DNA from: JAYTUJ01 sp043744615
GTDB taxonomy: Bacteria > Patescibacteriota > Minisyncoccia > Phycocordibacterales > CAIRYW01
Length of the DNA: 64,000 nt
Direction of reading: 5' to 3'
Assembly (NCBI GenBank): GCA_043744615.1
Contig: JAYTUJ010000030.1
Location: 4,400-68,399, forward strand
This document shows positions 43,630 to 52,246 of the stretch, in pieces. Each line of letters begins with the position of its first letter. Position 1 is the first letter of the stretch. Position numbers and translations under genes: made by a program. The notes under the pieces were generated by a model that saw nothing but the letters and a program-made list of their open reading frames with translations, was not told the origin of the DNA and ran no database searches.

Positions 43630-44349
43630 ATGATAAAACAGCTAACTTTTTATATTAAATGTATTTCCGGCTTTTGTTTGCTGGGTATTTTAGCATTATA
43701 TGCTTTTAATCAATATCAAAACTATCAACTTAAAAACGATCCTTTTAAGGCACTTTTCTTTTTAAAACACGGCTCAGCATCTTTTTATATAGAAGATACT
43801 TTCAAAAATATATTTATATCTTTTTCAGATTCAATACCAGATGAGGTTCGTGTTTTTATGCCTCTTTTTAAAAAACAAATTAATTCGTATGTTGTGTTTA
43901 AAACAGTGAACAAAAAATTAGATAATCTAGGATGTTTTAAACCACAAGAAATTACACAAAGACTTATTTCTTTTGATAAAACAGAATGTTTTTTTTCAGG
44001 GATATTTTCTCTGCGTTCAAAAGTGTATAAAGATCAGACATTGCAAACATATTTTAGTAAGGATTCTATCTTTTTTAAACAAAACAAAACATTGTACATA
44101 TTTAATTATTTTCTTTTTAAAAAAGAAAATGTTTCGATTGCTTTTTTACCATTAACTAATTCACAAATTAAAAAGAATGAAAATATTTTAATATCAAATA
44201 AAAAGTTATACGGCACCGCGTGTATTTTTACAAAACAAAAACTTTTTATGTTTGATCCTTTAACACAAAGTTATAAACAAAAAATGGTTTCCGATGTTAT
44301 CGGAAACCATCAATTTGTTGACCTTACAGATATTTGTTTACTTAATTAA
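43630..44349 (+). CDS. Membrane-anchored hypothetical protein
   Basis: The product is 239 residues with one N-terminal anchor (about 8-26, ISGFCLLGILALYAFN). The rest is basic, Phe-, Lys- and Ile-rich, with no recognised family. An AAGAGGTG element 8 bases before the ATG is one of few Shine-Dalgarno-like sequences in the window. The last 12 bases overlap the end of rpmB on the other strand, and its 3' coding region contains the rpmB terminator. Confidence 0.5.
   Translation: MIKQLTFYIKCISGFCLLGILALYAFNQYQNYQLKNDPFKALFFLKHGSASFYIEDTFKNIFISFSDSIPDEVRVFMPLFKKQINSYVVFKTVNKKLDNLGCFKPQEITQRLISFDKTECFFSGIFSLRSKVYKDQTLQTYFSKDSIFFKQNKTLYIFNYFLFKKENVSIAFLPLTNSQIKKNENILISNKKLYGTACIFTKQKLFMFDPLTQSYKQKMVSDVIGNHQFVDLTDICLLN
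44284..44310 (-). terminator. rpmB terminator embedded in the opposite-strand gene
   Basis: ATGGTTTCCGAT (44284-44295) and ATCGGAAACCAT (44299-44310) form a perfect 12-bp stem with a 3-base loop. On the minus strand it is followed by TTTTTTG. It lies 28 bases after the rpmB stop, inside codons of the convergent gene at 43630-44349. Confidence 0.75.
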
Positions 44350-44583
44350 ACCAGCTTTTTTGAGAGTTATGTAAGCGCCGTTTTTGTTGATAGTTTTGAT
44401 TCCTCGTGCGGTAACTTCGATAGCAATTGATTTTTTAAGTTCAGGAACATACACTCGCTTCTTTTGAAGGTTTGGGTATTTTCGTTTTGTTCCGGTAGGG
44501 TTAAACTGAGTTGCTCGAGTTCGGTTTGAGTAACCCCCCATTACAATTGATGTTTTTTTAGTGATTGGACAAACTTTAGCCAT
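44338..44583 (-). CDS. rpmB: 50S ribosomal protein L28
   Basis: The product from the ATG at 44583 is 81 residues (MAKVCPITKKTSIVMGGYSN), with KRKYPNLQKKRVYVPELKK and a basic C-terminus typical of L28. It is part of the large ribosomal subunit near the exit site. An upstream start at 44610 adds nine residues not expected in the family. The gene has its own terminator. Confidence 0.92.
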   Translation of the reverse strand: MAKVCPITKKTSIVMGGYSNRTRATQFNPTGTKRKYPNLQKKRVYVPELKKSIAIEVTARGIKTINKNGAYITLKKAGLIK

Positions 44584-44643
44584 ATAATTTACGAATCTAT
44601 GTCGGCTCAATATACCATAGTGTTATTTTTTTGCAAATAACGG

Positions 44644-44649
44644 TATACT
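44644..44649 (+). promoter_or_regulatory. -10 box of the site-2 protease gene
   Basis: TATACT lies 9 bases before the ATG at 44659. Confidence 0.4.
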
Positions 44650-44658
44650 ATTATTTAC

Positions 44659-45297
44659 ATGAACGACTTCGATATTGTAAAACTAGTCTTTGGAGTCGTA
44701 ATCTTAATTATTTCTGTTGTTGCTCATGAAGTTGCTCACGGCCTTGCTGCTTATAAACTTGGTGATCCAACCGCAAAGCTTCTCAATAGACTTTCTATGA
44801 ACCCAATACGTCATATTGACCCTATTGGCTCTATTATATTGCCAGCAGTTACCTATATGTCAGGAGGTTTTATTTTTGGATGGGCAAAACCAGTTCCATA
44901 TAATCCTCAATTTTTTAAAAATCCTAAATCAGGCGAAGGAATTGTAGCGTTTGCTGGCCCTCTAATGAATATCTCTATAGCTTTTATTACAGGTCTTTTT
45001 TTAAGATTTTCAGTGTTTATTAAACCTTTATTGATCTATTTCAATATGCATCCAGCAGTTGTTGGTCTTTTAGGGATGATTATTATTACCAATCTTATGT
45101 TGGCATTGTTTAATTTAATGCCAATTCCTCCTTTAGACGGTTCAAAAATTCTTTTTTCTTTTTTACCTTCAGATAGCCGAATAAAACACTTTCTTTCTCA
45201 ATACAGTCTTATAATTGGACTTGTTTTTATATTTTTTGTATGGGATAAAATAGCTCCAGCAGCCTTTTTTATTACTCGTTTTTTGATTGGTTCATAG
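44659..45297 (+). CDS. Site-2 protease family (M50) membrane metalloprotease
   Basis: The product is 212 residues. The zinc motif HEVAHGLAA (HExxH) lies in the first membrane span (about 9-35), and the third ligand is in NLMPIPPLDGSKI (NxxPxxxxDG). The protein has four to five hydrophobic spans and no PDZ domain. Such proteases cut transmembrane anchors of regulators, or have unknown targets in CPR genomes. It is single-gene, with its own -10 box, just before rpsL. Confidence 0.9.
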   Translation: MNDFDIVKLVFGVVILIISVVAHEVAHGLAAYKLGDPTAKLLNRLSMNPIRHIDPIGSIILPAVTYMSGGFIFGWAKPVPYNPQFFKNPKSGEGIVAFAGPLMNISIAFITGLFLRFSVFIKPLLIYFNMHPAVVGLLGMIIITNLMLALFNLMPIPPLDGSKILFSFLPSDSRIKHFLSQYSLIIGLVFIFFVWDKIAPAAFFITRFLIGS

Positions 45298-45354
45298 TTT
45301 TATCTTTTAAATACTTGCATTACACTATTTTGTATAGTAAAGTATGTGCCACAA

Positions 45355-45768
45355 ATGCCAACAATTAATCAGCTTACAAAAAGGAACCGAACAAAGACAA
45401 AACGAAAGTCAAAGTCGGTAGCTCTTACTCGAGGTTTTAACACAATTAAAAACCGACCAATCTTTTTTAATTCTCCTTTTAAACGAGGGGTTTGTACAAA
45501 AGTAACTACAAAAACACCTAAGAAACCTAACTCAGCGGTTCGAAAGATTGCCCGAGTACGATTAACAAACGGTCTTGAAGTAACAGCGTATATTCCAGGA
45601 ATCGGACACAACTTACAAGAACACTCTGTAGTAGTTGTACGAGGAGGACGAGTAAAAGACGTCGGACTTCGATACCAGGTTGTACGAGGTGTTCTCGACT
45701 CAACAGGAGTAGAAAAACGAGGTCAATCTCGAAGTCGATATGGAGCTAAACGGCCAAAAGCTAAGTAA
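45355..45768 (+). CDS. rpsL: 30S ribosomal protein S12
   Basis: The product from the ATG at 45355 is 137 residues. It has the signatures [29 protein letters not shown] and the loop [16 protein letters not shown]12 lines the decoding centre. A TATAGT box at 45333-45338 lies upstream. A GTG nine bases upstream (45346) is the alternative start, but the family begins MPTINQL. Arg codons are almost all CGA. rpsG follows 8 bases later. Confidence 0.96.
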   Translation: MPTINQLTKRNRTKTKRKSKSVALTRGFNTIKNRPIFFNSPFKRGVCTKVTTKTPKKPNSAVRKIARVRLTNGLEVTAYIPGIGHNLQEHSVVVVRGGRVKDVGLRYQVVRGVLDSTGVEKRGQSRSRYGAKRPKAK

Positions 45769-45776
45769 TAAATTTT

Positions 45777-46247
45777 ATGCGAAGACCCTTAAAACGAAAA
45801 CATACAGTAAAAGCTGATCCTGTATATGGTTCAGAAAAAGTTGAAAAGTTTATCAACTATGTTATGGAACGTGGAAAAAAGAACGCTGCTCGAAAGATCA
45901 TCTACGGAGCTCTTGAAACAATAAAAGAAAAACTTAAAGTTGAAAATCCTATGGAAGTGTTTGATCTAGCTATCGTAAACACAAGTCCTATCATGGAAGT
46001 TCGATCACGACGAGTTGGGGGTGCTAACTATCAAGTTCCTCGAGAAGTTCGACCAGAACGACGACTACAACTTTCTATGCGATGGATCAAAGACGCTGCA
46101 AGGTCAAAAAAGGGTCAACCAATGCACATCAAAATTGCTGATGAAATTATCGCTGCTTCAAAAAATGAAGGCGAAGCTATTAAAAAGCGAGAAAACACTC
46201 ACAAGATGGCAGAAGCCAACAAAGCATTTGCTCACTTCGCTTGGTAA
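45777..46247 (+). CDS. rpsG: 30S ribosomal protein S7
   Basis: The product is 156 residues with the S7 core YVMERGKKNAARKIIYGALE, RRVGGANYQVPREV and HKMAEANKAFAHFAW at the C-terminus. S7 nucleates the 30S head and contacts E-site tRNA. It is co-transcribed with rpsL. A hairpin terminator follows, before fusA. Confidence 0.97.
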   Translation: MRRPLKRKHTVKADPVYGSEKVEKFINYVMERGKKNAARKIIYGALETIKEKLKVENPMEVFDLAIVNTSPIMEVRSRRVGGANYQVPREVRPERRLQLSMRWIKDAARSKKGQPMHIKIADEIIAASKNEGEAIKKRENTHKMAEANKAFAHFAW

Positions 46248-46266
46248 TCTCACTAAACTAAAAATT

Positions 46267-46292
46267 AAACAGGTCGCAAGGCCTGTTTTTTT
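46267..46292 (+). terminator. Terminator between rpsG and fusA
   Basis: AACAGG and CCTGTT, with inner pairs around a GCAA loop, form a stem followed by T7. It separates rpsL-rpsG from fusA in what is usually one str operon. Confidence 0.7.
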
Positions 46293-46370
46293 ATTGCAAA
46301 GATACAAATTTAATGCTATTTTATCTGCACGACCTAACTAAGTCGGCTTGTTTATTTATTATTATTTTTT

Positions 46371-48512
46371 ATGAATAGAGACTACCCCCTAGAACGAGTT
46401 CGAAACTTTGGAATTATCGCCCACATTGATGCGGGTAAAACAACAACATCAGAACGAATCCTGTATTACACAGGTATGAGTCATAAAATTGGTGAAGTTC
46501 ACAACGGTGAAGCAACAACAGACTGGATGGAACAAGAAAAAGAACGAGGTATTACAATTACCGCGGCCGCTATTACTTGTTTCTGGAACCCAACATACAT
46601 GGGAGACGACAAGTCAATGATGCACCGATTTAACATCATCGACACCCCTGGTCACGTAGACTTTACGGTAGAAGTAGAACGATCTCTTAAAGTTCTTGAC
46701 GGAGGAGTTGTAGTTTTTGACGGAGTAGCTGGAGTAGAACCACAATCAGAAACTGTATGGCGACAAGCTGACAAATATAAAGTTCCTCGAATTTGTTTTA
46801 TTAACAAGCTCGACCGAACAGGTGCTTCTTTTGACCGATCATTTAACTCTATTCTTGATCGACTCAACAAAAATGCAGTTCGAATGCAACTTCCAATTGG
46901 TCTTGAAGATCAACACGACGGAGTTGTAGATTTGCTTACTCGAAAAGCATACAAATTCGAAGGAGACATGGGAAATAAAATCATCATGGAAGATGTTCCT
47001 GAAGATATGAAAGCAGATGTTGAAAAATATCGAGCTATTTTGATCGAAAAAGTTGCTGAACACGATGAAGTTTTAATGAATATGTATCTTGAAGGAAACG
47101 AACCTTCAGTACCTGAACTCAAAAAAGTTATTCGAAAGGCAGTTATTTCTAACTCATTGTTCCCAGTATTCGCGGGATCAGCTTTGAAAAACAAAGGAGT
47201 ACAAATTGTACTTGATGCAGTAGTTGAATACCTTCCATGTCCACTTGATATTCCTCCAGTTCGAGGTCTTGATCCAGCAACAGGAGCAGAAATTTTCCGA
47301 AAACCTTCTGACACAGAGCCATTTGCTGCGCTCGCATTTAAATTGCAAACAGATCCTTTCGTAGGACAACTTACATTCTTCCGAGTATATTCTGGAACAG
47401 TTGAATCTGGTTCATATCTATATAACTCAACAACTGGTAATAAAGAACGACTAGGACGAATCGTACGACTTCAAGCAAACAAGCGAGAAGAAGTTAAAAA
47501 AGTTTTTGCCGGAGAAATTGCAGCTGCGGTAGGATTAAAAGAAGCAAAAACTTCTCATACATTTTGTGATGAAGCACAACCAATCGTTCTTGATCCAATT
47601 AAATTTGCTGAACCAGTAGTATCTCTTCGAATTGAACCTAAAACAAAAGCTGACCAAGAAAAAATGGGTATGGCTCTTAAAAAACTTTCTGATGAAGATC
47701 CAACATTCCGAATTTCTTCAAACCAAGAAACAGGAGAAACATTGGTTGCGGGTATGGGAGAACTTCATCTCGAAATTATGATCGACCGAATGAAACGAGA
47801 ATTCGGCGTTGATGCAACTATCGGAAAGCCACAAGTAGCATACCGAGAAACTATTTTAGGAACTGCAGAAGCTGAACACAAATACATTAAACAATCCGGA
47901 GGTAAAGGTCAGTATGGTCACGTTAAAATTACTCTTAAGCCAATGGAAAAATTGGAAGAAGGAGCAAAGATTCCTAAAAACGTTAAACGATACGACGACT
48001 TTGAATTTATCGACAGTATTAAAGGAGGGGTTATTCCAAACGAATTTATTCCTGCTGTTGAAAAAGGAGTTCACGAAGCGATGGATCGAGGTATCGTTGC
48101 TGGATTCAAAATGGTAAACGTTTCTTGTGAACTTACATTCGGTTCATATCACGATGTAGACTCTTCTGAAATTGCATACAAAATTGCAGGGTCACAAGCC
48201 TTCCAAGATGGTGCGAAACGAGCAAAAGCGGTTATTCTTGAGCCTATTATGAAGGTAGAGGTAGTTACTCCAGAAAAATTCATGGGAGACATTACAGGAA
48301 GTCTTTCATCAAAGCGAGCTCAAATTGAAGGAATTGAAGACCGAGGACTTTTGAAAGTTATTCGAGCAATGGTTCCACTTTCAGAAATGTTCGGATATGT
48401 AACTTCTCTTCGATCAATGACCGAAGGACGAGGAAGTTCAACTATGGAATTTGATCACTACGAAGTGGTTCCTCCAAACGTTGAAAAAACTATTGTTGAA
48501 GCACGAAAATAA
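46371..48512 (+). CDS. fusA: Elongation factor G
   Basis: The product is 713 residues. The GTPase domain has [15 protein letters not shown] (P loop), the switch I region [19 protein letters not shown] and NKLDRTGA. Domains II to V follow; domain IV carries [18 protein letters not shown] moves tRNAs and mRNA on the ribosome. The length is a little over the usual 690-700. Arg is encoded almost only by CGA. Confidence 0.97.
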   Translation: MNRDYPLERVRNFGIIAHIDAGKTTTSERILYYTGMSHKIGEVHNGEATTDWMEQEKERGITITAAAITCFWNPTYMGDDKSMMHRFNIIDTPGHVDFTVEVERSLKVLDGGVVVFDGVAGVEPQSETVWRQADKYKVPRICFINKLDRTGASFDRSFNSILDRLNKNAVRMQLPIGLEDQHDGVVDLLTRKAYKFEGDMGNKIIMEDVPEDMKADVEKYRAILIEKVAEHDEVLMNMYLEGNEPSVPELKKVIRKAVISNSLFPVFAGSALKNKGVQIVLDAVVEYLPCPLDIPPVRGLDPATGAEIFRKPSDTEPFAALAFKLQTDPFVGQLTFFRVYSGTVESGSYLYNSTTGNKERLGRIVRLQANKREEVKKVFAGEIAAAVGLKEAKTSHTFCDEAQPIVLDPIKFAEPVVSLRIEPKTKADQEKMGMALKKLSDEDPTFRISSNQETGETLVAGMGELHLEIMIDRMKREFGVDATIGKPQVAYRETILGTAEAEHKYIKQSGGKGQYGHVKITLKPMEKLEEGAKIPKNVKRYDDFEFIDSIKGGVIPNEFIPAVEKGVHEAMDRGIVAGFKMVNVSCELTFGSYHDVDSSEIAYKIAGSQAFQDGAKRAKAVILEPIMKVEVVTPEKFMGDITGSLSSKRAQIEGIEDRGLLKVIRAMVPLSEMFGYVTSLRSMTEGRGSSTMEFDHYEVVPPNVEKTIVEARK

Positions 48513-48543
48513 TCTAAAACTTCTAGATTAAAATCAAAAAAAG

Positions 48544-48574
48544 AACAGGCTCCACTAAAAAAGTGGAGCCTGTT
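48544..48574 (+). terminator. Rho-independent terminator after fusA
   Basis: AACAGGCTCCACT and AGTGGAGCCTGTT form a perfect 13-bp stem followed by T5. It isolates fusA from the rpsS operon. Confidence 0.9.
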
Positions 48575-48616
48575 TTTTTATATTAAGCCGTAAGACCCTT
48601 TAAAAAGCAAATAAAT

Positions 48617-48644
48617 TTGACACTTTAGCGATATTTGCTATTAT
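48617..48644 (+). promoter_or_regulatory. Sigma-70 promoter of the rpsS-rplE operon
   Basis: TTGACA (48617-48622) and TATTAT (48639-48644) are 16 bases apart, the clearest two-box promoter in the window. A GCTCG-TTA-CGAGC hairpin at 48655-48667 lies in the short leader before rpsS. Confidence 0.7.
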
Positions 48645-48684
48645 ATTGCCTAACGCTCGTTACGAGCTGTTTTAGTTTAGTCTT

Positions 48685-49032
48685 ATGACACGATCACTTA
48701 AAAAAGGACCATATATTGAAGACCGACTCTTGAAAAAGATCGAAGGAAAAAAGCCACTTGACGTTGGTCCTATTAAAACATGGTACCGACGAAGCCAAAT
48801 TTCTCCAGAAATGATTGGTTTTATTTTTGCGGTTTATAACGGAAAACAACACATCGAAGTTCTTATTAGTGAAGAAATGGTTGGTCATCGACTTGGTGAA
48901 TTCTCTCCAACACGTAAATTCAACAAACACGGAGGTAAGATGCAAAAAGAACTTGATACAGCTAAAAAAGAAGCTGAAATTAACGCTGCAAAATCAGCTA
49001 AAGCTCCTGCAGCAACTGGACCTAAAAAATAA
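48685..49032 (+). CDS. rpsS: 30S ribosomal protein S19
   Basis: The product is 115 residues. The core is [36 protein letters not shown] and [20 protein letters not shown]19 forms the 30S head with S13. About 22 extra residues (Lys/Ala-rich) follow the usual C-terminus. It is the first gene of this operon, directly after a strong promoter; in most bacteria rplB precedes it, but here rplB is 9 kb away. Confidence 0.96.
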   Translation: MTRSLKKGPYIEDRLLKKIEGKKPLDVGPIKTWYRRSQISPEMIGFIFAVYNGKQHIEVLISEEMVGHRLGEFSPTRKFNKHGGKMQKELDTAKKEAEINAAKSAKAPAATGPKK

Positions 49033-49045
49033 TTAAATATCTATC

Positions 49046-49432
49046 ATGAAAGCATCACTTATAAATTACAGACAATCACCACGAAAAGTTCGACTTGTGG
49101 TTGACCTTGTTCGAGGAAAAACAGTAAGTGAAGCAATCTCCCTTCTTAAATTTACTGAAAAACGAGCTTCAGAAGTTATTTCTAAACTTATCTCTTCAGC
49201 TTTTGCAAATGCAAAAAATACTGGAGTAAACTCTGATGCAACAGTACTTTTTATTAAAGAAATTTCAGTTGATAAAGGAATCACTCTTAAACGAATGATG
49301 CCACGAGCACGAGGATCATCAGCACCAATCCGAAAACGATCAAGTCATGTTGAGCTTGTATTAGGTGTTAAAGAAGTAAAAGAAAAAGTAGTAAAAGCAA
49401 AAAAAACTAGCTCAACAAAAACTAAAAAATAA
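49046..49432 (+). CDS. rplV: 50S ribosomal protein L22
   Basis: The product is 128 residues with the L22 fold: SPRKVRLVVDLVRGKTVSEA, NTGVNSDATVLFIKEISVDK and the hairpin RMMPRARGSSAPIRKRSSHV that lines the exit tunnel. A basic tail of about 18 residues (Lys/Thr-rich) extends the C-terminus. It lies 13 bases after rpsS. Confidence 0.96.
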   Translation: MKASLINYRQSPRKVRLVVDLVRGKTVSEAISLLKFTEKRASEVISKLISSAFANAKNTGVNSDATVLFIKEISVDKGITLKRMMPRARGSSAPIRKRSSHVELVLGVKEVKEKVVKAKKTSSTKTKK

Positions 49433-49435
49433 TTT

Positions 49436-50095
49436 ATGTCACATACAGTACATCCATATTCACATAGACTAGGAATCATTCGCGACTGGAAAAGTCGTTG
49501 GTTTGGAGTTGATGCTGATTATCGACAAAATCTAAAGTGTGACATCATGCTTCGAGAATGGCTTCAAAAGAAAATGCGAGGTCAATATGTAAGTTCTGTT
49601 GAAATGGAACGAGATTCAAAAGCTCTTCGACTTATCATCAAAACTTCACGACCTGGATTTATCATTGGACGAAGTGGAGACGGAATCACTAAGCTTCGAG
49701 CAGAAATCGAAAAGAAGATGAAGAAGCTTAATGTTTTCCGAAAAAACGAAGAACTAAAAATTGATGTTGAAGAAGTGAAGTCTCCGGAGTCGAATGCTTC
49801 TATTGTTGCACAAATGGTTTCAGAAGGTCTCGAAAAGCGAATGCCTTTTAGACGAATTCTAAAACAAACTGTTGAAAAAGTAAGTGCTAACAGAGACGTT
49901 CTTGGTGTTAAAATTTCTATGTCAGGCCGACTAGGAGGAGCTGAAATGGCTCGACACGAAGTTCTTAAAAAAGGAAGAATTCCACTCCAGACATTTCGAG
50001 CAGACATTGACTATGCTCACTACGAAGCTTTACTTACCTATGGAAAAATAGGTATTAAAGTTTGGGTGTATAAGGGTGAAATTTTCAATAAATAA
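49436..50095 (+). CDS. rpsC: 30S ribosomal protein S3
   Basis: The product is 219 residues. It starts with HPYSHRLGIIRDWKSRWFG, has the KH motif GFIIGRSGDGITKLRAEIEK, and the C-terminal ARHEVLKKGRIPLQTFRADI and TYGKIGIKVWVYKGEIF. S3 guides mRNA entry and has helicase activity with S4 and S5. It lies 3 bases after rplV. Length and content are standard. Confidence 0.97.
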   Translation: MSHTVHPYSHRLGIIRDWKSRWFGVDADYRQNLKCDIMLREWLQKKMRGQYVSSVEMERDSKALRLIIKTSRPGFIIGRSGDGITKLRAEIEKKMKKLNVFRKNEELKIDVEEVKSPESNASIVAQMVSEGLEKRMPFRRILKQTVEKVSANRDVLGVKISMSGRLGGAEMARHEVLKKGRIPLQTFRADIDYAHYEALLTYGKIGIKVWVYKGEIFNK

Positions 50096-50109
50096 TTAAT
50101 ACTACTACC

Positions 50110-50532
50110 ATGTTTTTTCCAAAAAAAGTAAAATATCGAAAATGGCAAACATCACGACGAAATTCAAAACGTCCTCTTATTGCTACACGAGGAACTAAGC
50201 TTTCTTTTGGATTGGCTGGTCTTAAAGCTACATCTGCATACCGACTTAAATCAAATCAAATCGAATCAGCTCGAAAAGTAATCAGTCGATCAATTGGTAA
50301 AACAGGAAAAGTTTGGATTCGAGTTTTTCCAGATCGACCGTACACACAAAAACCTCCTGAAGTAGCCATGGGTAAAGGAAAAGGAGATCCACAAGGATAT
50401 TGTTTCCAAGTTGAATCAGGCCGAGTACTCTTTGAAGTCGACGGAGTAACTGTACAAATTGCAGAGCAAGCTCTTTTAAAAGCAGCTGCAAAATTGCCTT
50501 TGAGTACAAAAGTAATAACACGAGTTGCATAA
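50110..50532 (+). CDS. rplP: 50S ribosomal protein L16
   Basis: The product is 140 residues. Signatures are RGTKLSFGLAGLKATSAYRL, KVWIRVFPDRPYTQKPPEVA and MGKGKGDPQGYCFQVESGRV. L16 binds near the A-site tRNA elbow. It lies 14 bases after rpsC in the same operon. Confidence 0.96.
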   Translation: MFFPKKVKYRKWQTSRRNSKRPLIATRGTKLSFGLAGLKATSAYRLKSNQIESARKVISRSIGKTGKVWIRVFPDRPYTQKPPEVAMGKGKGDPQGYCFQVESGRVLFEVDGVTVQIAEQALLKAAAKLPLSTKVITRVA

Positions 50533-50536
50533 ATAT

Positions 50537-50719
50537 ATGAAAGACTTACTTACAAAAGAAGTTTCTGAACTTAAAAAAATGATCGGAGAAAAAAAAGAAG
50601 AACTTCGAAAATTTCGATTCGGTGTTGTTAACGGAAAGACTAAGAACACAAAAGAAGCACACACAATCAAAAAAGATATTGCACGTGTTCTTACTGCAAT
50701 TAATTCTAAAATGAAATAA
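50537..50719 (+). CDS. rpmC: 50S ribosomal protein L29
   Basis: The product is 60 residues, helical hairpin with the L29 core (EELRKFRFGVVNGKTKNTKE and HTIKKDIARVLTAI). L29 sits near the exit tunnel. I chose the ATG at 50537; an upstream TTG at 50525 overlaps the rplP stop and is not needed. The gene is followed 1 base later by rpsQ. Confidence 0.92.
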   Translation: MKDLLTKEVSELKKMIGEKKEELRKFRFGVVNGKTKNTKEAHTIKKDIARVLTAINSKMK

Positions 50720-50720
50720 T

Positions 50721-50987
50721 ATGCCTACTAAAAAAACAGAAGTAAAAGAAAAAGTAGTTTCACGAAAAAAAGAACTCACAGGAGTTGTTGTTTCAGATAA
50801 GATGAAAGACACTATTGTGGTTGCAGTAGATAACTACAAGAAACACGAAAAATATCAAAAATTCTTAAAACGAACAAAACGATTTAAGGCTGATGATAAA
50901 GGAAACACATGTAAAATTGGTGACAAAGTAACTATTCAAGAGTGTCGACCAATTTCAAAAGATAAGAAGTTTATCGTAATAAAGTAA
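50721..50987 (+). CDS. rpsQ: 30S ribosomal protein S17
   Basis: The product is 88 residues with the S17 core: ELTGVVVSDKMKDTIVVAVD, a Lys-rich arm HEKYQKFLKRTKRFKADD and the end KIGDKVTIQECRPISKDKKF. S17 binds 16S rRNA helices early in assembly. It lies in the normal place between rpmC and rplN. Confidence 0.96.
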   Translation: MPTKKTEVKEKVVSRKKELTGVVVSDKMKDTIVVAVDNYKKHEKYQKFLKRTKRFKADDKGNTCKIGDKVTIQECRPISKDKKFIVIK

Positions 50988-50991
50988 TACC

Positions 50992-51372
50992 ATGATTCAA
51001 GAACGATCAATTGTAAAAATTGCAGATAACTCAGGAGCCAAAGTTGGCCGAGTGTTCAAAGTACTTGGAAGTGCGGCTAAACGATATGCGTATCTTGGTC
51101 AGCTTGTAATTCTTTCAGTGCAAAAAGCTGAACCTCGAAAAGCAGTAAAAAAGAAAGACGTTCTTACTGCAATTGTTGTTCGATCAAAAAATGCACACCG
51201 ACGAAAAGACGGTTCATATATTCGATTCGATGAAAACGCTGTTGTTATTTTACAAAAAGCAGCGAAAGGAAAGTTAGAACCAATGGCTGGACGTATTTTT
51301 GGACCTATTCCACGTGAGATTGGTGAATTGGGATACCAAAAAATTGTTTCTCTTGCTCCAGAAATTGTGTAG
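50992..51372 (+). CDS. rplN: 50S ribosomal protein L14
   Basis: The product is 126 residues (usually 122-123). It has RSIVKIADNSGAKVGRVFKV, VVRSKNAHRRKDGSYIRFDE and the C-terminal GRIFGPIPREIGELGYQKIV. L14 forms an intersubunit bridge. The stop is TAG. It is 4 bases after rpsQ. Confidence 0.96.
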   Translation: MIQERSIVKIADNSGAKVGRVFKVLGSAAKRYAYLGQLVILSVQKAEPRKAVKKKDVLTAIVVRSKNAHRRKDGSYIRFDENAVVILQKAAKGKLEPMAGRIFGPIPREIGELGYQKIVSLAPEIV

Positions 51373-51402
51373 TATTAGTCAATCTCGTAATTTTAAAAAA
51401 CC

Positions 51403-51618
51403 ATGAGTATCAAAAAAGGCGACAAAGTAATAGTGATTACCGGAGGAAACAAAGGTAAAAAAGGAAAAGTACAAACTGTTCTTCGACAAGAAGGAAAGGT
51501 TGTTATTGAAGGTGTTAATATGAAAAAGAAACACGTTAAAGCAACACGAAACAGTAAAGGAAGTGTTATCGAAAAAGCATTCCCGATTCATATTTCTAAC
51601 GTTAAGATTGAAAAATAA
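51403..51618 (+). CDS. rplX: 50S ribosomal protein L24 (short)
   Basis: The product is 71 residues, shorter than the usual 100-105. The KOW motif KKGDKVIVITGGNKGKKGKV is intact, followed by GVNMKKKHVKATRNSKGSVI and an end at HISNVKIEK. The C-terminal zinc-ribbon-like extension found in longer L24 proteins is missing. L24 starts 50S assembly. It lies 30 bases after rplN and 1 base before rplE. Confidence 0.92.
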   Translation: MSIKKGDKVIVITGGNKGKKGKVQTVLRQEGKVVIEGVNMKKKHVKATRNSKGSVIEKAFPIHISNVKIEK

Positions 51619-51619
51619 T

Positions 51620-52159
51620 ATGATGACAATTAAAGAAAAAGTTCAAAAATCATTTGACGCGTTAAAGGGCGAATTTGGTTATAAAAATAAAATGGAAGCT
51701 CCACGACTTGTTAAAGTTGTGTTGAGTTCAGGTATTGGTTCTGTTAAAGATCCAAAACGAAAAGAGTTGATTGGTAAAAAATTAACTTTGATTGCCGGAC
51801 AAAACGTGATAACACGAACAGCTAAAAAATCTATCGCTACTTTTAAAGTTCGACAAGGTGATGCTTCAGGTTACCAAGTTACTCTTCGAGGACAACGAAT
51901 GTATGATTTTCTTGATAAGTTGGTAAACATTTCTCTTCCACGAACAAAAGACTTCCGAGGACTAAAACGAGAAGCAGTAGATGCAATGGGTAACTACACA
52001 ATTGGTATTAAAGAAAATACTATTTTCCCAGAAACATCTGACGAAGATCTAAAAGATGTATTCGGTTTCTCAATCATCGTTGTTACCAGTAAGAACGACA
52101 AAAAAGAAACTCTCTCATTCTTAACTCATCTAGGATTTCCGTTTAAGAAAGAGGCGTAA
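51620..52159 (+). CDS. rplE: 50S ribosomal protein L5
   Basis: The product is 179 residues. Signatures are APRLVKVVLSSGIGSVKDPK, VRQGDASGYQVTLRGQRMYD and LPRTKDFRGLKREAVDAMGN. L5 binds 5S rRNA and contacts P-site tRNA. Two ATGs open the frame (51620 and 51623). In most bacteria rpsN, rpsH and rplF follow, but here a strong terminator follows instead, so the rest of the spc operon is elsewhere. Confidence 0.96.
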   Translation: MMTIKEKVQKSFDALKGEFGYKNKMEAPRLVKVVLSSGIGSVKDPKRKELIGKKLTLIAGQNVITRTAKKSIATFKVRQGDASGYQVTLRGQRMYDFLDKLVNISLPRTKDFRGLKREAVDAMGNYTIGIKENTIFPETSDEDLKDVFGFSIIVVTSKNDKKETLSFLTHLGFPFKKEA

Positions 52160-52186
52160 ATAAAAAATTTAAATAAATAAAAAAGA

Positions 52187-52223
52187 AAACAAGGTCGACT
52201 CCAAAAAAGAGTCGACCTTGTTT
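52187..52223 (+). terminator. Rho-independent terminator after rplE
   Basis: AAACAAGGTCGACTC and GAGTCGACCTTGTTT form a perfect 15-bp stem with a short A-rich loop. It marks the end of the rpsS-rplE operon and can also act on the convergent MazG-like gene. Confidence 0.85.
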
Positions 52224-52246
52224 GTTCCAGAACCTTTCTTTGGAGG

